From positions 124,001-188,000 of the forward strand of contig BPQB01000061.1 of the NCBI GenBank assembly GCA_019973155.2: a stretch of 64,000 nucleotides of DNA. Reading direction: 5' to 3'. The position numbers were made by a program, and so were the translations under genes. A model generated the notes under the pieces. That model had not been told where the DNA came from. It did not search any database and saw only the letters and a list, made by a program, of their open reading frames with translations. Positions 32,909-43,865 of the stretch are shown here, in pieces (within the stretch, counting starts at the first letter, position 1; every line of letters begins with the position of its first letter). This stretch comes from Phanerochaete sordida. Its lineage: Eukaryota > Basidiomycota > Agaricomycetes > Polyporales > Phanerochaetaceae.

Positions 32909-35900
32909 TCAGGGGCGGCGTGAGGCGTTCGAGATGTTCGTCGTGATGCGCTTCAGCGTGTCGCGCTCCGACGCGATGTGCTCCTGCAGCAGCGAGTCGA
33001 AGCGCTGGATCGACGCGCGCTGCCGCGGCGCAGGCCCGGGCGCGCCCCCGCCCGCCGTCGCGGGGCGGCGCGTGCTCGCGAGGCGCGGGATGCGCGACGG
33101 GCCGGGCGCAGGCTCGTCCTCGCGCCGGGGGAGCGGCGGGGGCGCGGCGCCCTTGCCCTTCTTCCAGCGGCTCGCGGGCGCGTCGCGCGGCGCGATGTAG
33201 CCGATGGGCACGCGGCGGTCGGGCACGTCGAAGGAGAGGACGGAGGCGGCGTCGTCGCGGGCGGCGCCGGGCGTGAGGTGCGGCGAGGAGTGGTTCCCGA
33301 GGCGCATGAACGACGGGCGCGCGCTCCGCGAGCTGCGCGAGCTCGCGATCGACGTGCGCGCCGACGCCGGTTTTGGGATGAACGACTCGAGCTGCTTCGG
33401 CAGGGGCGGGGGCGCCTGCACCGGCGCGTCGGCCTCGCCTGCCGTCACCAGGCTCTCCGTGTCGCTCTCCTCGGACGTCTCCAGGTCGTCCATCGCGTTC
33501 GGGTGCGATTGTATCCTGTCAAAGAACGCAGTCGGGGACGCCGGCGCCGGCGCCGAGTGGATAGCGGGGGTGGCAAAGTCAGTGGGGATGAGTAAGGACA
33601 GACCAGACTGGCGACCGCGTCGCGCAGACAAGGAGCGTGGGGAGGTGGGCGAGTACGGCTGCGACGTGATCGTCGAGGGGGAAAATTCGGGGTCGACCTC
33701 GGACTCGGGTTCGGGCTCTTCCACTGCAGAGTGCATCGGCAGCGACGAGTGCGTCGAACGCCCAGAGGAAGTCGACGGCCGGGTGAAGATGGGCTTGGGC
33801 CCCGGAGCGCGCGGAGGAGGAGGCAGGTTCGTCGCATCGACAGAGGAGGACGTCCGAGGCGGAGGGGGCGGCGACGTGACGTTCGCTCTTGATGGCGAGG
33901 AAGGCTGCGCTCCGATAGCCCCAATGTAACTTCTCCGGAAGAGGAGAGGTGACGGGGCGCGATAGCTCCCAAACACCGCGTCTTGGAACGCAGACGCGGT
34001 CGGCGACGGGTTGTCATCGCTGTCGTCCATCGACGGGCGGCCCACAGTCGGTATCGAGAGCGTCATCGACGGGCGCGGCGCGCCGTCGTCGATGTCCCCC
34101 GGCGTGACATACGACAGGTCGTCGTCGTCCGTGAACGGCGTCTCGCGCATGCTGGTCGACGGGCGCGTGTGCTGCGACGGCTCGCCCTCGGACTTGTCCT
34201 CGCGGAACGTCGGCGAGAACATGCCGAGGCGGTCGAGCCGGCTCTCGATGGACTCGCCGGGCGCGCCCGCCGCGAACGCGGCCTTGTGCCGCTCGTGCAG
34301 GCTGCCCAGCCCGGGCGACGAGACGACCTTGCGGATGACGCTCAGCGAGTCGCGCCCCGCGTCGGGCTCGGGGCTGCCCGCCTTCGCGGCCTCGACCACC
34401 GCTGAGATCTGCGGGTGCGAGAGGTGCTTGCGGAACGGTGGCGGGGTCAACGGGAGCATCGCAGCAGGCGTCTCCGCGCGCCCGGGAAGCTGAGGACCTT
34501 TCCATGCTGAGCTGAGCAGCTCAGGCGACGCCGCGACCCCGCGCAACAGGGGGCTCGTGGACTGCAGGCCCTGCAGCGCAGAGAGCGGCGACAGCGTGCG
34601 CGTCTCGTCCTTGTCGGCACCTACGATCGACGGTTCGATGATCCGCTGGCCGATCAGAGGCAGCACCCGTGTAGTCGGCGTGGACTCAGTCTCCGCAGGC
34701 TTGTCGCTAGTATCCGAGCGAAACGAGCCAGAGGTCGGGCTCTGCATCTCCTGGGATTTCGGCGACATCGAGATCAACGACGTCTTGGGGCTGAGCGACA
34801 GGCTGACGGCCTCCTGGAGTATCGCCCTGCGCCACGACGACTCTTCCGAGGACATTGACCAGATACCAGGACTTGGTGGTAAGCGGTCTGCAAGGAAGTC
34901 CGCACCGAGAGATTCGCCTGGTCCCAGACCGTGTAGCGCGGAGGTCTGGACAGGGAAGGGGTAGCTCGCTGGCGGAGGCGGCAAGTCGACGATATCTGTG
35001 GGGTCAACAACATCGTCAAACAAGTCTCTTTCATGTGTCGTTTCCTGGCTCTTCGCTTTCCGCCCGTCACCCTTGGTTTTCAGGTCCCGCTCGGCCTGCC
35101 TGGCGGCCTCCAACAGGTCGTCCATCTGCTCCCGAAGCACAACAACTCGGCTCGCTGATGGCTGTGTCGCGGGCTTGTTGAGCGGCGTCACAGGCGTGGA
35201 GTGAGACTGTAGGCGTGGTACATGTCCGGAAGCAGTCGTCGAGTCGGAGGTCGTCCTGAGGATAGGGCCCTGGAGGTCGTCGACAGCTGGCGGGCTCAGA
35301 CATAGCGGCGTCGTCGGTTTCGATTTTGCTTTGCGGAAGAAGTCCAAGAAGCCAGACGTCGACGTTCGCTTGTGGTCGGCGGGGAGCTTTGGCGGTGCCA
35401 GCGACAGCGGAGACGGCTTCGAGTGTGCGGGCGGCAAGAAGTAGCTGTTGTGAACCAGCAGGCGTAACCGGTACGAGACGTCGTCGACATCAAAATCGGC
35501 CTGGCCGATAGCGTCAGGGCCAAAATCACGACCTCGCTTTTTAGGTGATCGAGGAAATGATGACTCAAAGTCAGAGTCGCTCGAGGTCGACTTGGGGTAG
35601 AGAGACGTCGAGCTCGACACGATGGAATCTCTAAAGTGCTGCGAGTGTGACGGCCCCTGGCGCACTCGAACAAACGGCGACTCGGAGGGTCCTGTGGGGG
35701 TTCGTGGACTTGCTATTGAAGACTCGTCGGAGGACGCGGTTGCTGGGCGGAAAGCGCTTCGTGGTAGACTCATGCCTCTTGCTCTTGCCTTTGACTGGGG
35801 CAGGTCAGGTTCGAAAGCGTGTTAAATGGTTCGAAGACGACAAACCTTTGGCCCTGACCCGTTATCTGACCTGACTTGCTTACTGTCGCGACGAGCTTCG

Positions 35901-36368
35901 CGTGGTACGTCCCGGATGTGAACGGTACTCCATGCACGTTCCCTCCTCTGCGGCACGGGCAGCGCCTGGGTGTCGATGGCCGGTCGCGAAGTTGACTTTC
36001 TCGAGGAGCCGGGAAGACGCGTCGGTAATGGTGGTGGGATGTCAGGTTGCGATACTACGGCATTCGACCTGTCATCGGCCTGATATGGGCGTACAATTTT
36101 CGTGATGAGGTGGAAAAGGCAAGGGAGAAGAGAGGAGAAAGCGACGCACCCCGAGAGAGTCTCTGCGCGCACGGTCGGCTGGCGGCCCTTGGCTCTTGCC
36201 TCGTCGTGCCACAGTCGCGTCCCTGGCCAACGTCCGCGTCTGTGTGCGGGAGCGGCGGCGGAGGGCCGCGCCGCTGGATGTGCTGGTATTACTAGATGTA
36301 GAGTTTGAACGAGTGAGGGCAGCGGGCAGGGCGGAGGACGGGACTGGGGACGACATAGGCTGGGCCAT
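32909..36368 (-). CDS. large Ser/Pro-rich disordered protein, unknown function
   Basis: The main exon 35794-32909 is open for 962 codons. Two 5' exons, 36368-36150 and 36079-35876, have protein-like sequence (SNSTSSNTSTSSGAALRRRS; PDIPPPLPTRLPGSSRKSTS) and join in phase 0 to give 1102 residues. The second intron (35795-35875, donor GTCAGG) is the weak join; a conservative model starts at the ATG at 35773 and has 954 residues. The protein is rich in Ser, Pro, Thr and Arg with many SP/TP sites, which suggests phosphorylation by proline-directed kinases. The only ordered-looking part is around FDVDDVSYRLRLLVHNSYFLPP. The C-terminus (RASIQRFDSLLQEHIASERD) may form a short coiled coil. No known domain is recognised. 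It is divergent from erg28. Confidence 0.75.
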
Positions 36369-36538
36369 CGAGGCCTTCGAGGTTGCATCGAACGAACTCC
36401 AGCGACGGCGACTCTCTCGGCCACAGGCGCCCGCACGCGGCGCTTGCCTCCGTCCGTGCGCCCGGCCCAGACGCCGCCCCCGCCACGTGCTACCGTGTCC
36501 GCCTGCGCGCGCCTCGTACCCCGCGACAGCTCACGACC
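36369..36538. promoter_or_regulatory. shared divergent promoter, disordered protein and erg28
   Basis: 170 bases between the proposed start at 36368 and the erg28 ATG. No TATA box is seen. If the shorter model of the upstream gene is right, the promoter region is 765 bases. Confidence 0.4.
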
Positions 36539-37227
36539 ATGGCCGACCTCTTCGCGGACTCGCTGCGTGCCTGTAAGCTCCTCTGCCCACCCGCCACTGC
36601 GCCCACCGCTCACCGCCCCTGCCTGCAGACATCCCGCCCGGAGACGGCCTCCTCCCAAAATGGATCCTCTTCGTCTCCGTCACCGCGCTCTTCAACACCG
36701 TCCAGAACTTTGTGACCACAAAGCTCTCCCGTAGGCTCTACAGCGGCGCCCCCGTCGGTGAGCCCCACGCTCTTCTCCTCCCGCGCCGCGTGCTCACACG
36801 CGCGCAGTCACCGCGCTGCAGGCTCGCACGTTCGGGGCCTGGACGCTCATGAGCGCAGTCGTGCGCGCGTACGCCGCGTACCACATCCACGACAAAGCGT
36901 GAGCCGCAGTGTCCCATGCGCACCGCCCGCTCGCTCACGCCCTGCCGCAGCATCTACGACATGACCCTCCTGAGCTTTCTGATCGCCTTTGGGCACTTTG
37001 CGTCGGAAATCCTCATCTACCGCACCGCCAAGGTGTCCGCGCCCGCGCTCAGCCCCGTCTTCGTCTCCAGTGCGTACTTGCGTCTCTCGGTCTAGAAGCA
37101 CGCGTGCTGACCCTGCCTTCCCATCGTGCGCGTTGCCTCGTCCGGCGTCCCACGTTCGTGCGTCCGCGCCTCAGCCCTCTCGCTATACTGGATGATCAGC
37201 CACTACGACTACTACGTGAGGGCGTGA
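36539..37227 (+). CDS. erg28: ergosterol biosynthesis scaffold Erg28
   Basis: ER membrane protein that tethers the C-4 demethylation enzymes (Erg25, Erg26, Erg27) of ergosterol synthesis. Exons 36539-36572, 36629-36757, 36808-36898, 36951-37069 and 37175-37227 give 141 residues, the usual size. Supporting blocks are LLPKWILFVSVTALFNTVQNF, ARTFGAWTLMSAVVRAYAAY and LLSFLIAFGHFASEILIYRTA, each within a predicted membrane segment, giving about four segments. The last intron is 105 bases. The start ATG is followed by a short soluble N-terminus. Confidence 0.93.
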
Positions 37228-40200
37228 GGCACGCAGGCTGTGCCCAACATCCCAAACACGTAAAACGCGGCTGCGTGTCCGCGGGTGCCTGCACATCTCC
37301 TCTCGGGCTGAGCATGCTTGAGTTAGCTTCCGTGCGCTGACTCCGAATATTATATTAGGGTTCTGCCGTTAGCCTTTCCATGTTTCCCCATGATGCGTGC
37401 CCAGTGTGAAGGGAAGGCACAACGTGAGAGGATAGACATGTTACGCTAGGCCAAACATGGGTCACTGCGCGCTAACGGCAACTTACATGACTTCTCACTG
37501 TCCATTGTCCATGGATGACTGGTATGTACAGCTTGGTTGCAGCTGCTTTCAGCTGGCCTTGGAAAGCCAACACGCTTATCGCCAGTATAGTGTTTGACAC
37601 AGTGCACGTCCTAGGATCGCGGTCCGCTGAGTCGGGATCCTTGGATGCTGGTGCTGTAATGCCGACTACCTGTGCGCAGATCCCCAGGCCGAGTCAAGAG
37701 CCCTTTATAAGCCACGCTGCGGTGCAGGACCCTATACCAGCTCACTGCGCTACCTTATCAGCTTCGCGGAAGAGGCTGCGTTACCCAGCCCACCTCGTGC
37801 CGCCGATCCGCATACCACGGCGCGCGCACCAATCCGCCACAGATATCAGACCGTAACGCGTCACGTCCAGATATCTACCTTGTGACGTTTTCCGATATCC
37901 ACATCCTCTACATACACATATTCACCCTCCCGAGCCCCCGCACGCCCGGCCGCAGACGCGCCACATCGGCGCCGTAGCGCGCGACGCGCGAGCACAGATG
38001 CGGTACGGCCTCTGCCGTCCCCGCCCTCTTCCTCACGCTCCCCTACGTACTCCTGGAGCAGCTGAGCTGAGACAGCCGTGCGCCTGGTGCGCGAAACCAC
38101 GAGAGGCCAGGAGCGGTTCGAGACCCGCGGGGCATCGCTCCGCTGGACAGCTCCCGAGACAGGGCGCGCCACACGTTGCCATGCGACGCGTAGCTGCCGC
38201 CGCCGTCTCGGGACGCGGGCCCTGCGTGCGCCAGGCTCCTGACCAACGCGTGCTCCGCTCGAAGTACTTGGCTCATTGGGTGGTGAGGGTGCGAGGTTGG
38301 ATGTGGGGACGACTATTTCGTTGTAGGGAAGCGTCGGTGAATATATTCTGCCCCGGCTACCGTGTGTTCCACTCGGAGCGCGGAGGCGCATGTGCGAAGA
38401 GACATTGGGAAAGGATACTGAGTGTCTTTCCGACCCTATCCAAAAACGAAAAATGCGGACACGCATTGGAATGCAGCAGAACGCGGTGGAGGTGTCTTGC
38501 ACGCTGACACCATCCCTGACGAACACGTACGCAGCCATGGCGAGTCGCCCCACGCATCAGGCGCGGATCGTGTCAAGTCAAATAAATGTGTATTGGCTGG
38601 TCACGTACGGCGCCACGCTGCAAGGCAAGCACACGGCCGCGCCAAGGTCCGTGCGCGTGCGCCTCCCCTCGCAGCGTTGGAGCACACGAACATTCCCCGG
38701 TGGTCCCGCCTGACATGTCCCAGGAGGTACAGATCGATTGGGGTGCCCGCCTTTGAGTGGAAGCGTAATTAGTACGAGTGAAACGCAAAGAGGGTGCTAG
38801 TATGAGTTCGGGACTTGGTCGTCGGTTACGAAAGGCAAAAGTGGGGACCGCCTCGGCACTGGGGATGCGGCATACCGCACGTGCATCGTCTTCGGCTACA
38901 CCACGCCAGGGCTGTGCGACGCCCCACCGCACGCGAGGCGGCGAAGAACCACACATTGAAGTTGCAGGCGGGTTCTGCGCCCGGCAAAGGCGCGACCATC
39001 GCCGTCGACGGAAGGGCCGTCTTCAGCCTGAATAGCACCGGGGCCAATAATAGCGCGGGCGACGGCGCACCTGGCAGGGGCGTTGCCGCGAAGAGGAGGG
39101 CTGGCTGCGCGTGGGGCCGTGGCGAGACAGCCTCCGCGGCCGCCTCTGGGAATCGCAGCTGACGCGACGCACGACGAATCTCGCGCGACGGCCGCGCGCG
39201 CCCGGTGGGAGGCAGGCCACCCTGCATGGCACCAGGACCGGCATGCAAAGCGATGGCGATCCCTGCGCAATGCGTGCCGGCCTCTTTCAGTCGGCTTCTT
39301 CAGGCGATTCACTCGCCCTAAACGCAAAGCGCACGCGCGCGTCATCTGAGCGGCGCGCGTTTCCAACGGGCGTGCAGGACACACAGGAGCGCATGTGCAT
39401 GCGCACGCCGCTGCGCCTGGCCGTGTCTGGCTCGCCGGGGCGGCATAGGCTTGGGCCAGCCAATCGCGGGCGCGCGCCGGTCATGGGACGCGCTCCTGCG
39501 CTGGAGACATTCAGCCTCGCCAGGGCAGATGATGTCTGCCGCCCCAGGGGCCTGTGCGCTGGGGCACGCCTATTCATAATCGGGCCCGGCTGGGCGCGGC
39601 TGCCGGGGGCGAAAGAGGGCTGCGGGGGCAGAGCTGGAACAAAGAGCGGTGCGGCGTCCGCGCAGGCCTGGATCGCCAGGTGCGCCTGGCTGAAGTGAGG
39701 TCGGCCTGCGAGGCACGTTCAACGGGACAAAGCGTAATTCGAGCACGACGCGGGGAGGCCGAATGGTGTTCTGTTGTTGCCGGCGCAGACACGTAAAGAA
39801 GACTCCCGGAAGGCTTCGCAGAGGGTCCGGGGAGAGGAACGTGCGGGTGAACGTTGGCCGCCCGTGCGGGGAAGGTCATGCGGGGCAGCCGAGGGCCCCC
39901 GACGCTGGCGGGGTTGCTACGCCCGTTGCTGGTCCCGGAGCTGCGATCGTGACCGGGGTAGCTGTCTAGGCCATTCATTTGCGCCTTGTGGGTTCGCTTG
40001 AGGCGGTTCCGGAGCATGCAGCGGGCGTACACATCACGTGTGGCGGGCCTGACGAGGCGTGCAGGGCGACGTGTGCGCTCGCGGGCTGAGAACGTTCGCG
40101 AGTGCGGTGGACGATGGCGTGCAGAGAGGTGCCGTAAGGGTGTACGAACGAGGACGGGGTCGCTGGAGGCGAAGGCTGCTGGACGAGTGTGGGGTATAGA

Positions 40201-40465
40201 CGCCGGATCTGGTGGCCGGACGATGGCGCCGATCCGTCTGCCGATGCTGCAATTCAGGGCGCTCCTGCCTTTCGTGGCGCGCTTACGAGCCAAGCACCTC
40301 CGCCCCGAGCGAAGACGTGATCCAGGAATGACATTATTCCACACATTTCCGCAGGAAAATAATGCACCCATATAAATACCTGACTCACCTGCCTCTCCTC
40401 ACTGACTCCCTCCACGACATCCACCGTCGTACCCTCGAGCAGATACCCCATACCCTACCTTTGAC
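37228..40465. other. gene-poor stretch, no supported gene
   Basis: The longest stretch without a convincing gene (3.2 kb). GC-rich open frames occur on both strands and mirror one another; their translations are Arg/Ala/Pro-rich and lack conserved motifs or sensible intron joins. A GGTTCGAGACC motif near 38113 resembles a tRNA B box but has no matching A box or cloverleaf. No terminal inverted repeats or polymerase-like frame were found. It may hold a regulatory region, a non-coding RNA or decayed sequence. Confidence 0.5.
40371..40378 (+). promoter_or_regulatory. TATA box (TATAAATA) of the F-box-like gene
   Basis: TATAAATA, 95 bases before the ATG at 40466, inside an otherwise GC-rich region. 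Position and sequence fit a core promoter; the start site is not known. Confidence 0.6.
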
Positions 40466-42850
40466 ATGCTCTCCCACCATGATTCCGTAGCAAACCAATG
40501 CCCTCCGGAGCTCCTCTCCCTCATCTGTGCCCACGTTTTCGCTGCGGGCGAACCACCTCTCGAGTCCTGCCTTGATCCCCTCATCGTCTCCGAAGACAAG
40601 GTCCCGACTGCCCTGCCTTCCACATACCCGGGCGCGCACTGGCCGGAGCCCACCGTTCGGAAGACCCTCGCGAGCGCCGCGCTCGTCAACCACGCCTGGT
40701 ACGACGCCGCCAAGCCATACCTCTGGAAGAACATCGAGGTCCGGCTGCCCCGGAGCTGGATCTCGCTCGTAGAGGAGCTCGTCGGAGGCGATGAAGAGGA
40801 AGTTTTAGATCCGGAGCATGCAGCGCAGTTCGTCGGCCAGACCATCCAGGACGCAGAGGACGCCGCGCTCGCTGCGCAGACCCTCATCAAGGGCTCCCCC
40901 GACTGTGTCGACAGTCTCGCGCAGGAGCTGCATCTGAAGCTGCTGGCCACGCTCGTCGGGCCCGACGGCCATATCCCACCGGAGCTGCTTTCTCCGCCAG
41001 CCACGCGCGACCCGTCGCCTCGCCGCCTCCGGGCGAAGAGCAAGAGCCCTGCGCGCTGGAAGCTCATGCGCACTATTAGTGACGCTATGCGAGATGTCAT
41101 GGAGCAGCAGCAGCCTGGTGTCTATGGTGCGCAGATAATTAATTTTCACCCATTAATGCGACTTGCTTACCTAGGCGCGCCTGCCGATAGTCCCGACGCT
41201 CCAGGACCCGCACCCAGGCCGCTTCGTGCGGCACCTCGACTTCACACATTTCCGGACCATTGGCATGCGCCGCTCGGTCGAGGAGGGTGTGACGGGGCGG
41301 TTCGTCACTGGCGAACGTCTCTTGGCAGTTCTCAAGGTGCGCTCTTTATATACATGTGCCACGACCTCTTATCTTATCTCCGTCCAGGAAATGCCGAACC
41401 TCACGGCCTTCGGAGGCACTGAATACATGGACAGCGCGCTGACCGCCGAGGTCCTGCAAGAGCTTCTTCTACGCGGGGCGGCGAGCCGTGGCAAAGGCAG
41501 ACCAGCCCGTGGTCGTGGGATGGTGGTGGTGGACCACAACAACCCCGAGGAGGAGGACCGCGACCGGCGGCGTGACTACAAGGAGCTCGTGGCCCTGGAC
41601 CTTACTGGTTGTGTCAGCGCTGTATTCACCAAGGCCATGCACGACTTCGTCACAATGCATTTGCTGCCCGCGCCCGAGTCGGGCGAGACGTCGCGCTCCG
41701 ACGGCGAGGACGGCGGCCGTGAGCGTGGCCGCGTCCGCTTTGCCGTCGACGACGAGCCCATCACCTTCCCGGGCATCCAGCGACTCAGCGTGCGCGGCAA
41801 CAAGTCCATACCGGCGCAAGTCCTCGAGCCGTTTGTCCTCGCGTTCCCCTCGCTCACCCACCTTGATCTGTCATGCACGCGCGTCACCCCGGATCTTCTC
41901 GCCGCGCTGGGCTCTTCGCGCACCGTTCGCCTTAAGAGCCTGGGTCTCGAACGCTGCAACTGGCTAACCGGCGAGAGCATCCGGAAGTTCCTCGTTGACT
42001 CCCCCGTGACCGCGGACCTCGAGGAGCTGAGCCTCTTTGGCGATTGGACGTTCCCGTCTCCGCTGACCGAGGAAGACATGTCCACCATCTTCAGCAAGGC
42101 ACCGTGCTTCCGGTCGGGCAAGCTCGTCTACCTGGACATCTCGAGCACGCCGACGACGCGCGAGATGCTCCTCACCGTCTGCGCGGAGCAACCGCGCCTG
42201 CGCTCGCTCGGCATCTCCTACATCCGGCGGCTCGAGCTCGGCGCGGTCACGGCGTTCCTCAAGACGAAGGCGCGCCACGTCGAGGTGCTCACGCTCGTGA
42301 TGACGTCGCCCGAGCTCGGGTACGCAGACGTGTTCGTGCCGCCGCGCTCGGCGACGATCGCGCTGCACACGAAGCTCATCGGCCCGCTCTGCACCGCGCC
42401 GTTCTCGTTCAGCGTGTCGAGCGCGCGCGCGCCCGCGGCGCAGCCGCCGACGCGCCTGCGCGTGCTCGAGCTCGCGCCGCAGCTGCTCACGGGCCTCGGC
42501 GGCGGCGCGGGCGCGTGGCGCATCGTGCGCAGCAAGGGCTCGCGCGGCTGGTACGTCGACGGCGGCAGCGCGTGGGCCGCGGACGGCGCGCAGGGCGCGG
42601 TGCTCCGCCGCGACCTCGAGCGCGGGCACCCGTGGCGCGAGGAGGTCGAGCGCCTCGCGAGCGCGAACGGGAACGTGAGCAGCGCCGTCGGGTGGCACTC
42701 GCGCAAGATGGAGGTACGCGTCGCCTGGAGCTTTCGTTCAGCCGTGACAGAGGCACTGACACGTTCTTTGTCTAGATTCTGCGCGGTCACGGCTTCCTGG
42801 GACGCGAAGCGGGCCTGTACGGTGCTGTGTCCTTCGCTTATGCAGGATAA
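40466..42850 (+). CDS. F-box-like / leucine-rich repeat protein
   Basis: Exons 40466-41126, 41191-41336, 41388-42713 and 42776-42850 give 735 residues. The N-terminus (CPPELLSLICAHVF, then ASAALVNHAWYDAAKPYLWK) matches the F-box pattern of a SCF ubiquitin-ligase receptor. The middle holds irregular leucine-rich repeats (IQRLSVRGNKSI, LTHLDLSCTRVTPDLLAALG, KSLGLERCNWLTGESI, LVYLDISSTPTTREML). The C-terminal part is a conserved-looking WRIVRSKGSRGWYVDGGSAW segment and GHGFLGREAGLYGAVSFAYA. Basidiomycetes have many such genes with unknown targets. The acceptor of intron 1 (GATAG, 41190) is chosen by phase. The F-box itself is degenerate, so 'F-box-like'. Confidence 0.8.
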
Positions 42851-43865
42851 CCGCGAGGCGGTGTCGGGCACGGTGCCCGGCCGCGTGAAGAAAAAGAAGA
42901 AAAGCATTCCGAACCCCCTAAAAACGCCGGCTGCGACTGGCAGTTTCTCCCGGGTTGTCTTTGTGGCGTTCTTTGGACTGGGCTTTGTTTGTCGTTACCC
43001 GCAGAACTATTGTACTATCGTAATGGCCACCGCGCAGCACAGCAGACTCTGTCGTTGTTATCGTACAATGCTTTGTAGAATAGGTAATAATACCGCGTAG
43101 TAGCACGCCATGGCCAAGGTTAAATATTCAATACCCTGTGAAAGATGTGACGAGGTGGCCCAGAGTCGTGACGAGCCGTGGAGGCCCCACCGGCGCCACA
43201 AACACGAGTCCCTGCCAAGAGCAGCCCCTCTCGAGGCGCTGTGCGCTGCGCAAGCTGTCATACAGCCTCAAAACCGCCTCTACGTGAAATAAATGGGAGG
43301 ACATAGCAAAAGAAAACACAGGAGAATACGGGATGCGGTGTCGGGCGGCCGCCGAAGTGCTGCGGTATACGGCTTGACGGCGGCCGGCGAAATATCAGGG
43401 TTATAACAAAAGCGATGTCGGGTCAGCGCCCCAATTTGGGTTGTCACGCGTCACGACGAGTCGCCCCATGGCAGCCCATAGCAGCGGGGTTCTGGTTGGC
43501 CTCCACCTTGCATGAAAGGATATATACCCGCTACCCTTCCCTAATCCTTTTACTTTTTCGCTCCCCTCGCTCTCGTGAAACCTAGTATCCTACTCTCCCA
43601 GCCCTCCCATCCGTGGTATGAGTACGTGCCGCGCCTTCTGCTGTGCCGCCGCCCAGCTGATCCACTTCCCATAGATAGTCCGAAGGATATAGGCCATGAC
43701 GTGCCCTCATCAGAGACACGGACAAGCCTCAGCAAGAGGCACTTTCCTGGCGACCCCGTATACACAGGCTCGGCCGACACCAGCCCAGCGCTGAACTCCC
43801 CAGACCCAACCGACACACAGCGGAGGCCACGACCCAAGTCAACGATCGGCAACATAGCGAAGCGC
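42851..43865. other. intergenic with promoter of the Ca2+/H+ exchanger
   Basis: 1.0 kb. A TATATA element at 43521-43526 likely marks the exchanger promoter. From 43554 to 43865 the plus strand is open in the exchanger frame with protein-like sequence (DTSPALNSPDPTDTQRR) but holds no in-frame ATG. ATGs at 43618 and 43691 lie in other frames and would be upstream ORFs. Nothing else is recognised. Confidence 0.55.

Noticed and set aside
38070..38125. Possible tRNA at a GGTTCGAGACC motif
   Set aside because: The B-box-like motif has no A box at the right distance and no acceptor or anticodon stem could be paired on either strand.
39574..40371. 265-codon minus-strand open frame
   Set aside because: Arg/Pro/Ala-rich translation in GC-rich DNA that is also open on the other strand; no motifs, no supporting introns.
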